Shown piece after piece: positions 1 to 8,830 of a stretch of DNA of 64,000 nt. Location: positions 186,001-250,000 of the forward strand of contig FNPS01000002.1 of assembly GCA_900107365.1 (NCBI GenBank). The letters run 5' to 3'. The stretch's first letter is position 1; every line of letters starts with the position of its first letter. The stretch is from Flavobacterium aquidurense. Lineage in GTDB: Bacteria; Bacteroidota; Bacteroidia; Flavobacteriales; Flavobacteriaceae. Below the pieces are notes generated by a model. The model was not told where the DNA came from. It was given only the letters and a program-made list of their open reading frames with translations, and ran no database searches. Position numbers and translations under genes: made by a program.

Positions 1-546
1 TATAGTGAAGCTAAAAGAATTGTTGCCGGTAATCCTTTCCCAACTTTAATGTCTGGTTTAACAAATACCATGACCTACAAAGGTTTTGACTTCACCTTTA
101 CTTTTCAGGGAGAATGGGGCGCGAGTATTTATAATTCAGCAGGTTTATACCAATCTACTGCTGCAGATTATTTTGACAACCAAACTTTGGACCAGTTAAA
201 TCGTTGGCAAAATCCTGGTGATATTACCAATGTTCCGCAGGCAAGATATCTGGGATCAAATGGAACTCAGGAATCAACGCGTTATTTAGACAAGTCTGAT
301 TTTGTACGTTTAAGAAACTTAACTTTTGGATATTCATTACCTAAAGAAACTGTAAATAAAGCAGGAATGAGCAGTTTAAGAGTATATATTACAGCCGTTA
401 ACTTACTTACTTTTACAGGTTATGAAGGGACAGATCCTGAAGCAAGAAGAGATGACATTAGCAAAACCAGTCCACGTGTCGGAGAAGATTTTTACTCTGC
501 ACCACCCGCAAAAACCTTTGCAATGGGAGTAAATATTAATTTTTAA
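1..546 (+). CDS. SusC/RagA-type TonB-linked outer-membrane protein, C-terminal part
   Basis: The reading frame is open from the first base of the window, so this is the 3' end of a gene that begins upstream; about 181 residues are visible. The segment has alternating aromatic/polar beta-barrel strands, a conserved DKSDFVRLRNLTFGYSLP stretch, an RVYITAVNLLTFTGYEGTDPE stretch and a terminal Phe, all typical of the end of SusC/RagA TonB-dependent transporters. Family knowledge: SusC barrels import oligosaccharides or peptides across the outer membrane together with a SusD lid. The next gene, 10 bp downstream, is the SusD partner. The substrate cannot be read from this fragment. Confidence 0.93.
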   Translation, partial: YSEAKRIVAGNPFPTLMSGLTNTMTYKGFDFTFTFQGEWGASIYNSAGLYQSTAADYFDNQTLDQLNRWQNPGDITNVPQARYLGSNGTQESTRYLDKSDFVRLRNLTFGYSLPKETVNKAGMSSLRVYITAVNLLTFTGYEGTDPEARRDDISKTSPRVGEDFYSAPPAKTFAMGVNINF

Positions 547-556
547 AAACAACAAG

Positions 557-1951
557 ATGAAAGCAAATAAATTAATCTTATTTATAATTTTCGCAGTCTT
601 TTTTGCAAGTTGTGAAAACGAATTAAACATAGAACCTAAGCAAAGAGAAGACGCATCTGTAACTTTAAGTACTGAAAGTGGGGTTACAAATGTTCTTACG
701 GGAGCTTATGCCCTGGCTGCCAATGGTAATGCTTATGGAGGAAGGATTTTACTTTATGCCGATCTGTTAGGTGTAAGCGGTGTATTAAGCACTACCGATT
801 TAAGATGGAGAGGTACTTTTGGAGAGCTAAGACAAATGTATATTAAATCGATGTTATCTAGCAATGTAATTATTGAAGGAAGTTACGCAAGATGTTATGA
901 GATAATTAATGCCTCAAATACGGTTATCGAAAATATAAACAAAGTTAAAGATTCGGATAAAAAAGCCCGAATGATTGGTGAAGCTAACTTTTTAAGATCA
1001 TTGGCTTATTTTGATCTGGTTCGCTTTTTTGCAAAACCCTACGTAAGCGGAAAAGCCAATAGCCAATTGGGAGTTGTGATCAGACCCACAGCTATTTCTG
1101 ATTTTAATGTTGATCTTTCTAAAGAAAGAAGTACTGTTGATGAAGTATATAAGGTAATTATTGACGGATTAAATTTAGCCTACACTAATCTTCCTGAAGA
1201 AAACAGTTTTTATGCTGATAAATATGCTGCAAGAGCTTTGCTGGCACGAGTATATTTGCAACAAGGAAATTATGCCGGGGCAAGAGACGCAGCAAATGAT
1301 GTAATTGAAAACAGCGGACATTCGCTATCTCAAACCTATGCTGGTGCTTTTAATCACGAAACAGATAAAGAAGAAGATGTTTTTGCTATTCAGATTACAA
1401 AACAAACAGGTTTAAATGACGCTGTAACTTTTTACGCCTCTGAAGGCAATGGAGGCCGTGGTGGCGATTTTACTATTAGAGATGCTTATTTGGAAAAATT
1501 TAGTGATCCTGATGACAGAGCAACATTCAACTATGTAAATGATGATAACGGAAGGCTTTTAACTTCAAAATTTACAGATCAATTTGCAAATGTTGGAATT
1601 ATCCGTTTAGCCGAAATGTATTTAATAAGAGCAGAATCCAATCTTAGAACTGGAACAACATTAGGAAATACGCCTCTTGATGATATCAACATCATCAGAT
1701 CAAGAGCTAAAGCTGATAATTTAGCTGCAGTAACCATTGATGATATTTTATTGGAACGCGAATTAGAATTAGGAATGGAAGGATTTTTAATTCATGATAT
1801 CCGCAGAACAAAACGTTCTATAGATATTAGTTCTGATGGTGATGGTTCTGATTTGCTTCTTTACGATGCAGACGAATTGGTTTTCCCAATACCATTGAGC
1901 GAAACTGATGCGAACAAAAAAATTACCCAAAATCCAGGTTACAGTAGCTAA
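557..1951 (+). CDS. SusD/RagB family nutrient-binding outer-membrane lipoprotein
   Basis: 464 residues. A lipoprotein signal peptide ends at the lipobox FASC with Cys19, so the mature protein is probably surface-anchored. The N-terminal half has the helical TPR-like arrangement of SusD proteins (ANFLRSLAYFDLVRFFAKPY near residues 147-162) and the C-terminal part carries a RLAEMYLIRAESN motif followed by the usual ELGMEGFLIHDIRR region. Family knowledge: SusD binds glycan or peptide at the cell surface and delivers it to the SusC barrel. It starts 10 bp after the SusC stop, so the two are co-transcribed, and a terminator follows directly. No hydrolase gene lies downstream, so substrate-specific enzymes, if any, must be upstream of the window. 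Confidence 0.95.
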   Translation: MKANKLILFIIFAVFFASCENELNIEPKQREDASVTLSTESGVTNVLTGAYALAANGNAYGGRILLYADLLGVSGVLSTTDLRWRGTFGELRQMYIKSMLSSNVIIEGSYARCYEIINASNTVIENINKVKDSDKKARMIGEANFLRSLAYFDLVRFFAKPYVSGKANSQLGVVIRPTAISDFNVDLSKERSTVDEVYKVIIDGLNLAYTNLPEENSFYADKYAARALLARVYLQQGNYAGARDAANDVIENSGHSLSQTYAGAFNHETDKEEDVFAIQITKQTGLNDAVTFYASEGNGGRGGDFTIRDAYLEKFSDPDDRATFNYVNDDNGRLLTSKFTDQFANVGIIRLAEMYLIRAESNLRTGTTLGNTPLDDINIIRSRAKADNLAAVTIDDILLERELELGMEGFLIHDIRRTKRSIDISSDGDGSDLLLYDADELVFPIPLSETDANKKITQNPGYSS

Positions 1952-1975
1952 GTTGAAACTTTCATAAATGTAAAA

Positions 1976-2008
1976 AATCATCCTGCTTTGGCGGGATGAT
2001 TTTTTTAT
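1976..2008 (+). terminator. Rho-independent terminator after the SusC/SusD pair
   Basis: An 11-bp stem (one T-G pair) at 1976-1986 and 1991-2001 with a TTTG loop, followed by a run of T. It lies 25 bp after the SusD stop codon. Confidence 0.85.
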
Positions 2009-2071
2009 ATGATTTTATAAATAAGATTGAAAATTAATATAAAATCTATTTTATTTTATAGCAGTTAAATC

Positions 2072-2524
2072 TTAAGAAGCCATCGCAATTTCTGTATTGG
2101 CTGCAATCATTGATAAAGTTAAAGGATCTGAATAGCCGGAGAAAAAAGTATCTATTATTTCCTGAAATATCGGATTAGCATTTTCGACCTGAGAAAACAG
2201 CGTCATTGACGAACGTAATTTTCTTGCATCCAATTCTCCCAAAATCGCTTCGATCGATTTTGTTTTATAAGTCAGCAAAAGTTGTGAAATTTCAATTAAA
2301 TGTTTTAGCAAAACAGGATGATTAAGAAACTCTTCTGCTTCATGAAGATCTGCAAGTGCATAATATTTAGCAATAGTACTTTTTCCTAATCCTTTTATTT
2401 GAGGAAAAATAAACCACATCCAATGACTTTCCTTTTTTCCATTTCTAATTTCAGAAAGTGCAGTAAGATAAAGTTTATTTTGCGCATCTAAAAAACGAGT
2501 GATATCAGTATTTGAGTAAGCCAT
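2072..2524 (-). CDS. DUF1810 family protein
   Basis: 150 residues, soluble, no signal peptide. The segment SHWMWFIFPQIKGLG near residues 33-47 and the following STIAKYYAL are the hallmark of the DUF1810 family (old annotation name 'calpastatin'), whose biochemical role I cannot state. The protein is full length for the family. It stands alone on the minus strand between the plus-strand SusD gene and the minus-strand rocD, with 244 bp to rocD and a terminator for rocD in between, so it is probably transcribed separately. Confidence 0.85.
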   Translation of the reverse strand: MAYSNTDITRFLDAQNKLYLTALSEIRNGKKESHWMWFIFPQIKGLGKSTIAKYYALADLHEAEEFLNHPVLLKHLIEISQLLLTYKTKSIEAILGELDARKLRSSMTLFSQVENANPIFQEIIDTFFSGYSDPLTLSMIAANTEIAMAS

Positions 2525-2713
2525 TTTGAAATTGAATTTAAGTTTATAATTCCGTTTTTGGTTTGTTTAATAGTCTCCAGATTGAAATGAAATAAGAAAA
2601 CGTTTTTATGCTTAATTGTTTCTTTTTGAAGACATCCAAAACTACTTCTCATCATGATTTAAAAAATTATATAATTATTTTCGTTTGTTACATAATTCCA
2701 CACTATTACAAAA

Positions 2714-2742
2714 CAAAAAAGCTGCAAGAAAGTCCTGCAGCC
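2714..2742 (-). terminator. Rho-independent terminator of rocD
   Basis: Read on the minus strand, a GCTGCA / TGCAGC stem (2736-2741 with 2721-2726) is followed by a TTTTTTG run. It lies just beyond the rocD stop. Confidence 0.75.
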
Positions 2743-2768
2743 TTTGTTTATTTTATTGAAAAGAAAAC

Positions 2769-4022
2769 TTAATCTCTAAAATCATTCAACGATTTCTCAA
2801 TAATTTCAAGACATTCCTGAACTTGAGTTTCTGTCATTACCAATGGCGGTGCCAATCTGATTTTATTTCCGTGAGTAGGTTTTGCCAATAATCCGTTGTC
2901 TCTGAATCTCAGGCAAATTTCCCAGGCTAAATCAGAATCTTCTCCACAATTGATTACGATCGCATTTAATAAACCTTTTCCGCGAACCAGTGTAATCAAG
3001 TTATTTCTTTCCGCAATTTCGTTTAATCCTTTTCTTAAAATAATTCCTAAACGCTCTGCATTTTCAGCTAGTTTTTCCTCTCTGATCACTTCCAGAGCTG
3101 CAATTGCAACAGCAGCTGCAACAGGATTTCCTCCAAAAGTAGAACCGTGTTGCCCCGGTTTAATCACATTCATAATTTCGTTGTTACACAAAACAGCAGA
3201 AACCGGATAAACTCCGCCAGAAATTGCTTTTCCTAAAATCAAAATATCAGGTTGTACATTTTCGTGATGAACGGCTAATAATTTTCCGGTACGGGCAATT
3301 CCAGTCTGAACTTCATCAGCAATAAACAAAACATTGTGTTTCTCGCATAAAGCTTTTGCTTTCGCCAAATAACCTTCAGAAGGTACATAAACTCCAGCTT
3401 CTCCCTGAATGGGTTCAACCAAAAATCCGGCAATATTTTTTGATGCTTCTAAAGCTTTTTCAAGAGCTTCAAGATTATCATATTCAATTTTTATAAATCC
3501 ATCTGTAAACGGGCCAAAGTTTTTACGGGCAGTTTCATCATTAGAAAAAGAAATAATAGTAGTCGTTCTTCCATGGAAATTATTCTCACACACAATAACC
3601 TGCGCTTGATTTTCGGGAATTCCTTTTACTTCATATGCCCATTTTCTACAAACTTTCAATGCCGTTTCAACTGCTTCAGCACCTGTATTCATTGGCAGTA
3701 CTTTATCAAAACCAAAATACTTCGTTACATATTCTTCGTAATTTCCTAATTGATCGTTATAAAAAGCACGAGAAGTTAAAGTTAATTTTTGAGCCTGATC
3801 CACCATTGCTTTCACAATTTTAGGATGACAATGCCCTTGATTTACCGCAGAATAAGCCGATAAAAAATCATAATATTTCTTCCCGTCAACATCCCAAACA
3901 TATACACCTTCTCCTCTTTCCAGCACAACCGGAAGCGGATGATAATTATGAGCGCCGTATTTATTTTCTTTTTCAATCAAAATTTCTGATTTTGACGAAA
4001 GGGTATTTTCAGTATGAATCAT
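2769..4022 (-). CDS. rocD: Ornithine--oxo-acid transaminase (ornithine delta-aminotransferase)
   Basis: 417 residues, the usual length for class-III PLP aminotransferases. The start [14 protein letters not shown] is characteristic of ornithine aminotransferase. Asp236 in ADEVQTG and the PLP lysine K265 in [10 protein letters not shown] are intact. Family knowledge: it converts L-ornithine plus 2-oxoglutarate to glutamate-5-semialdehyde and glutamate, linking arginine/ornithine breakdown to proline and glutamate. It is divergent from an Lrp/AsnC regulator 216 bp away, which suggests control by amino-acid supply. Its neighbours across the divergent spacer are secreted amide hydrolases. Confidence 0.96.
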   Translation of the reverse strand: MIHTENTLSSKSEILIEKENKYGAHNYHPLPVVLERGEGVYVWDVDGKKYYDFLSAYSAVNQGHCHPKIVKAMVDQAQKLTLTSRAFYNDQLGNYEEYVTKYFGFDKVLPMNTGAEAVETALKVCRKWAYEVKGIPENQAQVIVCENNFHGRTTTIISFSNDETARKNFGPFTDGFIKIEYDNLEALEKALEASKNIAGFLVEPIQGEAGVYVPSEGYLAKAKALCEKHNVLFIADEVQTGIARTGKLLAVHHENVQPDILILGKAISGGVYPVSAVLCNNEIMNVIKPGQHGSTFGGNPVAAAVAIAALEVIREEKLAENAERLGIILRKGLNEIAERNNLITLVRGKGLLNAIVINCGEDSDLAWEICLRFRDNGLLAKPTHGNKIRLAPPLVMTETQVQECLEIIEKSLNDFRD

Positions 4023-4043
4023 GATCTTTCTTTTTTAGAGCTA

Positions 4044-4162
4044 CAAAAGTATTTAAAAATATTAATTTAAGCTATTTAAAATCAATATTTGACTTTAATT
4101 TTAATCAAATAAGTCAAAACATATAAATTTATACTTTAAAAAGTAAAATATGATTTTATCAT
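4044..4162. promoter_or_regulatory. Divergent rocD / lrp-like control region with candidate operator palindromes
   Basis: Seen: on the minus strand a TACTTTTG box (4044-4051) fits the Bacteroidota -7 consensus TAnnTTTG, 22 bp before the rocD ATG; no clear -33 partner was found. Two short AT-rich palindromes lie close together at 4132-4145 (TACTTT-aa-AAAGTA) and 4150-4162 (ATGAT-ttt-ATCAT). Inference: these could be operator sites for the adjacent Lrp/AsnC protein. AT-rich DNA yields such palindromes by chance, so confidence is low. Confidence 0.3.
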
Positions 4163-4238
4163 AAATTCAATTTGAGAACCTTTTATTAAAAAAAATAATT
4201 ACTTTTATGAATGTTAAAAGTAAACTCAATTTAAAAGA

Positions 4239-4691
4239 ATGGAAACATTAGACGAATTTGATATCAATATAATTAAGGAATTGGAAAAAGACGGAAGAAT
4301 GGCTTTTTCTGCAATTGCTGCTAATTTGAAAATATCAAACACGATGGTGCATCAGCGTATCAACAGAATGATAGAACAAGGAGTAATTGGCGGAATAAAA
4401 CCAATTATACAAGAAAAAAAGATTGGATACGACTGGGCTTCTTTTACCGGAATAACATTGAATAAAGATTCTGATTCAGATCGAATTATCGAAGCGTTAA
4501 AAGATATTCCCGAAATCACAGAATGTTATTATGTAACGGGTTCTTTTACTCTTTACATCAAAATTATTGCGAAGAATCACGAACACATGCGCCGAATTCT
4601 ATACGAGAAAATTGATAGTATTCCGGGCATTGCGAAAACGGATTCCATTATCGAATTAGGTTGTGCTTTTAAACGAAATATCACATTATAA
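4239..4691 (+). CDS. Lrp/AsnC family transcriptional regulator
   Basis: 150 residues. An N-terminal winged helix-turn-helix (about residues 5-55, with DINIIKELEKDGRMAFSAIA) is followed by a RAM/ligand-binding domain (about 70-145, with ITECYYVTGSFTLYIKI). Family knowledge: these proteins form octamers and sense amino acids. It is transcribed away from rocD and lies 26 bp upstream of a cyanophycinase-like gene, so it is a good candidate to regulate both sides. Target and ligand are inferred from position only. Confidence 0.92.
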   Translation: METLDEFDINIIKELEKDGRMAFSAIAANLKISNTMVHQRINRMIEQGVIGGIKPIIQEKKIGYDWASFTGITLNKDSDSDRIIEALKDIPEITECYYVTGSFTLYIKIIAKNHEHMRRILYEKIDSIPGIAKTDSIIELGCAFKRNITL

Positions 4692-4717
4692 GATAATCTA
4701 CTTAATCGTTTCAATCC

Positions 4718-5581
4718 ATGAAAAATAAATTTCCTTTTAGGTTTTCGTCGAATCAATTTATTGCATTGCTGTTTTTTTTCATTTTTAATTTTCTCCATGC
4801 GCAAACTCCAAAAGGAAAACTATTTATTATTGGCGGCGGAGATCGTTCTGACGCTTTAATGAAACAGGTTTTGGCTGTAGCCGAATTAGGAAAAAAAGAT
4901 TATATCGTGGTTTTACCTATGTCGAGTGAAGAACCAGACAGTTCGTTTATTTTCTTTAAAACTCAAATGGTAAAGCTTACTCAAAACCCAATTGTGATGT
5001 TGAATTTCAACAAAGAAACTTCTCAAAATAAAGTCCTTACCGATTCGGTTCAAAAAGCAAAACTGATTTTTATAAGCGGTGGTGATCAAAGTCGTTTTAT
5101 GAATGTGGTTCAAAATACACCAATCAAAACCGCCATTCAAAAAGCCTATGAAAACGGAAGCACAATTTCCGGAACAAGCGCCGGAGCAGCTGTAATGTCT
5201 GAAAAAATGATTACCGGAAACCAGAAACTGCAAAAAGAGTATTCCGGTACTTTTGACAATATCCGATATGATAATTTAGAAACTTCCGAAGGATTGGGAT
5301 TATTGAAAACAGCTGTGATTGATCAGCATTTTTTAAAGAGAAATCGTTACAATCGTTTACTTTCTGCTTTGGTTGAATTTCCTACTTTAACCGGAATCGG
5401 AATTGATGAAGCAACCGCAATTATTGTTCGAAACAATCAGGTTGAAGTCGCTGGAGAAAGCGAAGTCATTGTCGTTAAAAATCCTAAAGGAATTTTAAAA
5501 TCTAAAAAAAACAACCTAATTTCTATTGAAAAACTGGAAATGAGCATTTATACCGCAGGACAAAAATTTAATATCAAATAA
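4718..5581 (+). CDS. Secreted cyanophycinase-like peptidase (family S51)
   Basis: 287 residues with an N-terminal signal peptide (about 1-28, ending HAQ). The class-I glutamine-amidotransferase-like core shows GKLFIIGGGDRSD near residue 33, ISGGDQSRF near 119 and the nucleophile elbow GTSAGAA with Ser154. Family knowledge: S51 enzymes cleave beta-aspartyl bonds; cyanophycinases release beta-Asp-Arg from cyanophycin. Export suggests scavenging of external polymer or isopeptides. The next gene starts 2 bp after its stop, so the two are translationally linked. An alpha-aspartyl dipeptidase-like role is a possible alternative. Confidence 0.85.
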   Translation: MKNKFPFRFSSNQFIALLFFFIFNFLHAQTPKGKLFIIGGGDRSDALMKQVLAVAELGKKDYIVVLPMSSEEPDSSFIFFKTQMVKLTQNPIVMLNFNKETSQNKVLTDSVQKAKLIFISGGDQSRFMNVVQNTPIKTAIQKAYENGSTISGTSAGAAVMSEKMITGNQKLQKEYSGTFDNIRYDNLETSEGLGLLKTAVIDQHFLKRNRYNRLLSALVEFPTLTGIGIDEATAIIVRNNQVEVAGESEVIVVKNPKGILKSKKNNLISIEKLEMSIYTAGQKFNIK

Positions 5582-5583
5582 GC

Positions 5584-7785
5584 ATGTTTCATTCTTTAAA
5601 AATAATAAAATTTACTTTTTTAATTGGCTGCATCAGTTTTCAGATTTCGGCACAAAAAATAAGTTCAAAAGAAGTTAATCGTTTAGAGAAACTAGCACAG
5701 CAAACAACCATAATTCGGGACAATTGGGGTATTCCACACATTTATGGAAAAACGGATGCTGATGCTGTTTTCGGATTGCTTTATGCGCAATGTGAGGACG
5801 ATTTTAAAAGAATCGAAATGAATTATATTGAAAAATTAGGCCGACTTTCAGAAATTAAAGGACAAGCCGTTTTATATAATGATTTAGAAATTAAACTTCT
5901 GATTGATGTTGAGGATGCCAAAGCCGACTATAAAAAAGCACCATCATGGCTTAAAAAATTATTGGACAGTTATGCAGATGCTATTAACTTTTATCTGTAT
6001 AAACATCCGGAAGTAAAACCGGCAATCTTAACGCATTTTGAACCTTGGTTTCCATTGCTTTGGACAGACGGAAGTATTGGCGCGATAAGTACTGCAGATC
6101 TTTCTACAGCAGAATTAAAAGCTTTTTATTCGGGAAATAATGATAAAGTGGCTTATGTAGAACGAGAAAAATATGTTCAGACCGGGTCTAACGGTTTTGC
6201 TTTTGCACCATCAAAAACAGCCGACGGAAATGCTATTTTATACATTAATCCGCATACTACTTTTTACTTCAGACCAGAAGTTCAGATTACCAGTGAAGAA
6301 GGCTTGAATGTTTACGGAGCAGTAACCTGGGGACAATTTTTTATTTATCAGGGATTCAATGAAAATTGTGGCTGGATGCATACCTCATCAAACGTTGATG
6401 TTGCCGATATGTATGCAGAAAAAATCACCAATAAAAACGGAAAATTATTCTATGAATTCGACAATAAGCTCTTGCCGGTAATTGAAAAGGAAATCACAAT
6501 AAATTATACAGAAAACGGGAAATTAATTCCGAAAAAATTCAAAACTTATTCCACTAATAACGGTCCCATTATGGCCAAACGTGACGGAAAATGGATCAGC
6601 TTAAAATCGAATAATCGCTCGATGACCAGTTTGATTCAGAGTTGGGTGCGTACAAAATCGAAAAACTTTGACGATTACAAAAAAGCAATGGATTTAAAAG
6701 CCAATACCTCCAACAATACGGTTTACGCCGACAGTAAAGGAAATATTGCATATTGGCACGGTAATTTTATTCCGATAAGAGATAAAAATCTGAATTGGTC
6801 CAAAGTAGTTGATGGTTCGATTTCATCAACACAATGGAAAGGCTTACACGAAGTGGATGAAACGGTTCATTTATATAATCCTGTAAACGGCTGGCTTCAG
6901 AATTGTAATTCTACGCCCTACTCCGTTGCAGGAGAAAACAGTCCGAAAAGAGAAAATTACCTGCCTTACATGGCACCAGACGGAGAAAATTTCAGAGGAA
7001 TAAATGCTGTTCGAATCTTTAGCAAAGGCGATAAATATACTTTAGACAAGGTAATTGCTGACGGTTACGATTCTAAATTATCCATTTTTGAAGTTTTGAT
7101 TCCGAGTTTGATAAATGTCTTCGAAAAAAATATTAAACCAGATTATCCTAATTATAGCGAATTATCAGAAGCAGTTACAATCTTGAAAAACTGGGATTAT
7201 TATGCCAAAGAAAATTCAGTAGCAACCACTCTGGCAGTTGAATGGGGATATAAATTAGATCCCATTATTCTAAAAGCTTATATCGATGAAGGTGAATTAG
7301 ATCAGGTTGAAAACACTAAAAAATTCGCTACAACTGCAGGAGTTGACCAATTGATTCCCCAATTACAAACTGTCCTAAAAGAATTAAAATCGAAATGGGG
7401 AAACTGGCAGGTGGCCTGGGGGGAAATTAATCGTTTTCAGCGTTCCAGTGGCGCTATCGATTTAAAATATGATGATGACAGACCAAGTTTACCAATTGGT
7501 TATGGCCCGGGATCCTGGGGAAGTTTACCTTCTTTTAAAAGTAGTTACCAAAAGGATTCTAAAAAACGCTATGGCTATAACGGAAACAGTTTTGTCTGTG
7601 CTGTTGAATTTGGACCAAGAATAAAAGCAAAATCATTATTGGCAGGAGGAAACAGCGGTGATGAAAACTCAAAACATTTTATCGATCAGGCTGAAATGTA
7701 TCAAAAAGGGCAATTTAAAGACGTTTTATTCTACAAAGAAGAGGTTGAAAAAAACGCAGAAAAAACCTATCATCCCGGTAAATAA
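5584..7785 (+). CDS. Penicillin acylase family (Ntn) hydrolase, secreted
   Basis: 733 residues, with a signal peptide (about 1-23, ending SAQ). The alpha-chain start has IIRDNWGIPHIYGKTDADAVFG. The autoprocessing site is TGSNGFAFAPSKTA, where Ser202 would become the N-terminal nucleophile of the beta chain; INPHT follows, as in penicillin/acyl-homoserine-lactone acylases. Family knowledge: these enzymes hydrolyse amide bonds of N-acyl compounds in the periplasm or outside the cell. The gene starts 2 bp after the cyanophycinase stop and ends at a terminator, defining an lrp-cyanophycinase-acylase unit. The true substrate is unknown; a link to amino-acid conjugates is inferred from context. Confidence 0.9.
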   Translation: MFHSLKIIKFTFLIGCISFQISAQKISSKEVNRLEKLAQQTTIIRDNWGIPHIYGKTDADAVFGLLYAQCEDDFKRIEMNYIEKLGRLSEIKGQAVLYNDLEIKLLIDVEDAKADYKKAPSWLKKLLDSYADAINFYLYKHPEVKPAILTHFEPWFPLLWTDGSIGAISTADLSTAELKAFYSGNNDKVAYVEREKYVQTGSNGFAFAPSKTADGNAILYINPHTTFYFRPEVQITSEEGLNVYGAVTWGQFFIYQGFNENCGWMHTSSNVDVADMYAEKITNKNGKLFYEFDNKLLPVIEKEITINYTENGKLIPKKFKTYSTNNGPIMAKRDGKWISLKSNNRSMTSLIQSWVRTKSKNFDDYKKAMDLKANTSNNTVYADSKGNIAYWHGNFIPIRDKNLNWSKVVDGSISSTQWKGLHEVDETVHLYNPVNGWLQNCNSTPYSVAGENSPKRENYLPYMAPDGENFRGINAVRIFSKGDKYTLDKVIADGYDSKLSIFEVLIPSLINVFEKNIKPDYPNYSELSEAVTILKNWDYYAKENSVATTLAVEWGYKLDPIILKAYIDEGELDQVENTKKFATTAGVDQLIPQLQTVLKELKSKWGNWQVAWGEINRFQRSSGAIDLKYDDDRPSLPIGYGPGSWGSLPSFKSSYQKDSKKRYGYNGNSFVCAVEFGPRIKAKSLLAGGNSGDENSKHFIDQAEMYQKGQFKDVLFYKEEVEKNAEKTYHPGK

Positions 7786-7810
7786 TCACTTTTTATGATA
7801 TCTGTTAAAT

Positions 7811-7843
7811 AACCTCACCAGAAATAGCTTTTGAGGTTTTTTT
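7811..7843 (+). terminator. Rho-independent terminator after the acylase gene
   Basis: A 7-bp stem AACCTCA / TGAGGTT (7811-7817, 7832-7838) followed by seven T in total, 25 bp after the stop codon. Confidence 0.75.
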
Positions 7844-7883
7844 GTAACATAATATTTCTGATATTTGTTAAAAATTGTAAGAA

Positions 7884-8657
7884 ATGAAAAATTCGGCCCT
7901 AATTATTTTTGCTACTATATTGTTTTCAAACACTATAAATGCACAACTAAAACCTGTAAAATATGCTGATGGCGATCAGAAATTAAATGGTTTATCTATA
8001 AAATCTGCTAAAAAAAGCAGTAATAATCCAGGAATTTTACTTTTACCAGCCTGGCTTGGAATAGACAATGCTTCAAAAGGAATTGCAGAAGACCTGTCAA
8101 AATTAGGCTATACCGTTTTTATCGCTGATATTTATGGCGAAGGAAATTACCCGAAAAATACTGCCGAAGCAGGAAAACAAGCTGGTTTCTATAAAACGAA
8201 TTATGAAGCGTATCAGAAAAGAATTAATGCCGCATTGCAGGAACTAATCAAATCTGGGGCAAATGCAGATAATATTGTAGCAATAGGTTATTGTTTTGGA
8301 GGAACAGGCGTTCTTGAAGCTGCACGCGGTCATTTGAATGTAAAAGGCGTAGCTTCATTTCATGGAGGTTTAGGAAAAGATGCAAAACGACCAGTAGAAC
8401 CCATTACTGCGAAAGTTTTAATTTGCCATGGAGCCGACGATCCTTACGAATCTAAAGAAGAAATTACTGCTTTTCAACAAGAAATGCGCGATTCAAAAGC
8501 AGACTGGCAAATGATCTATTATGCAAATGCGGTACACTCTTTTACTAATCCGGAAGCTGGAAATGATAATTCTAAAGGAGCAGCGTACAATCCTGTTGCA
8601 GCCAAAAGAGCATTCGAACATTTACAGCTTTTTCTGAATGAAGTATTGAAAAAATAA
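7884..8657 (+). CDS. Dienelactone hydrolase family protein, exported
   Basis: 257 residues with a signal peptide (about 1-20, ending INAQ). An alpha/beta-hydrolase core has the nucleophile elbow GYCFGG with Cys137, an acid in GADDPYE (Asp185/186) and His218 in AVHSF, the Cys-Asp-His triad of dienelactone hydrolases. Family knowledge: DLH members hydrolyse lactones or esters. In many Bacteroidota an exported DLH of this size occurs with unknown substrate. It stands alone between a terminator and a degenerate repeat region. Confidence 0.88.
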   Translation: MKNSALIIFATILFSNTINAQLKPVKYADGDQKLNGLSIKSAKKSSNNPGILLLPAWLGIDNASKGIAEDLSKLGYTVFIADIYGEGNYPKNTAEAGKQAGFYKTNYEAYQKRINAALQELIKSGANADNIVAIGYCFGGTGVLEAARGHLNVKGVASFHGGLGKDAKRPVEPITAKVLICHGADDPYESKEEITAFQQEMRDSKADWQMIYYANAVHSFTNPEAGNDNSKGAAYNPVAAKRAFEHLQLFLNEVLKK

Positions 8658-8673
8658 TAATTTGCTTTAATGT

Positions 8674-8782
8674 CACGCGGATAACGCAGGTTAAACGGAT
8701 TTACGCTGATAATTCTTTTACTCTTATTACCCACTAAAAAGAAACCATCGTAAACCCGTTTTTATCCATTAAATCCGTGGGC
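8674..8782. repeat. Degenerate inverted repeat of the 'cacgcagatt / ggattaaacggattt' type
   Basis: The left arm (8674-8702: CACGCGGATAACGCAG, then GTTAAACGGATTT) resembles the reverse complement of the right arm (about 8753-8782: AAACCCGTTTTTATCC, then ATTAAATCCGTGGG). A related fragment occurs near 34231. It provides an in-frame ATG at 8777 that would lengthen the next protein artificially. Confidence 0.5.
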
Positions 8783-8830
8783 AAAAACATAAAACTAAAC
8801 CATAAACCAAATCATTCAATAAATCAACCA

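Noticed and set aside
8777..8830. Eighteen-codon extension of the DUF3667 protein
   Set aside because: Starts in a degenerate repeat and lacks the family's usual opening.
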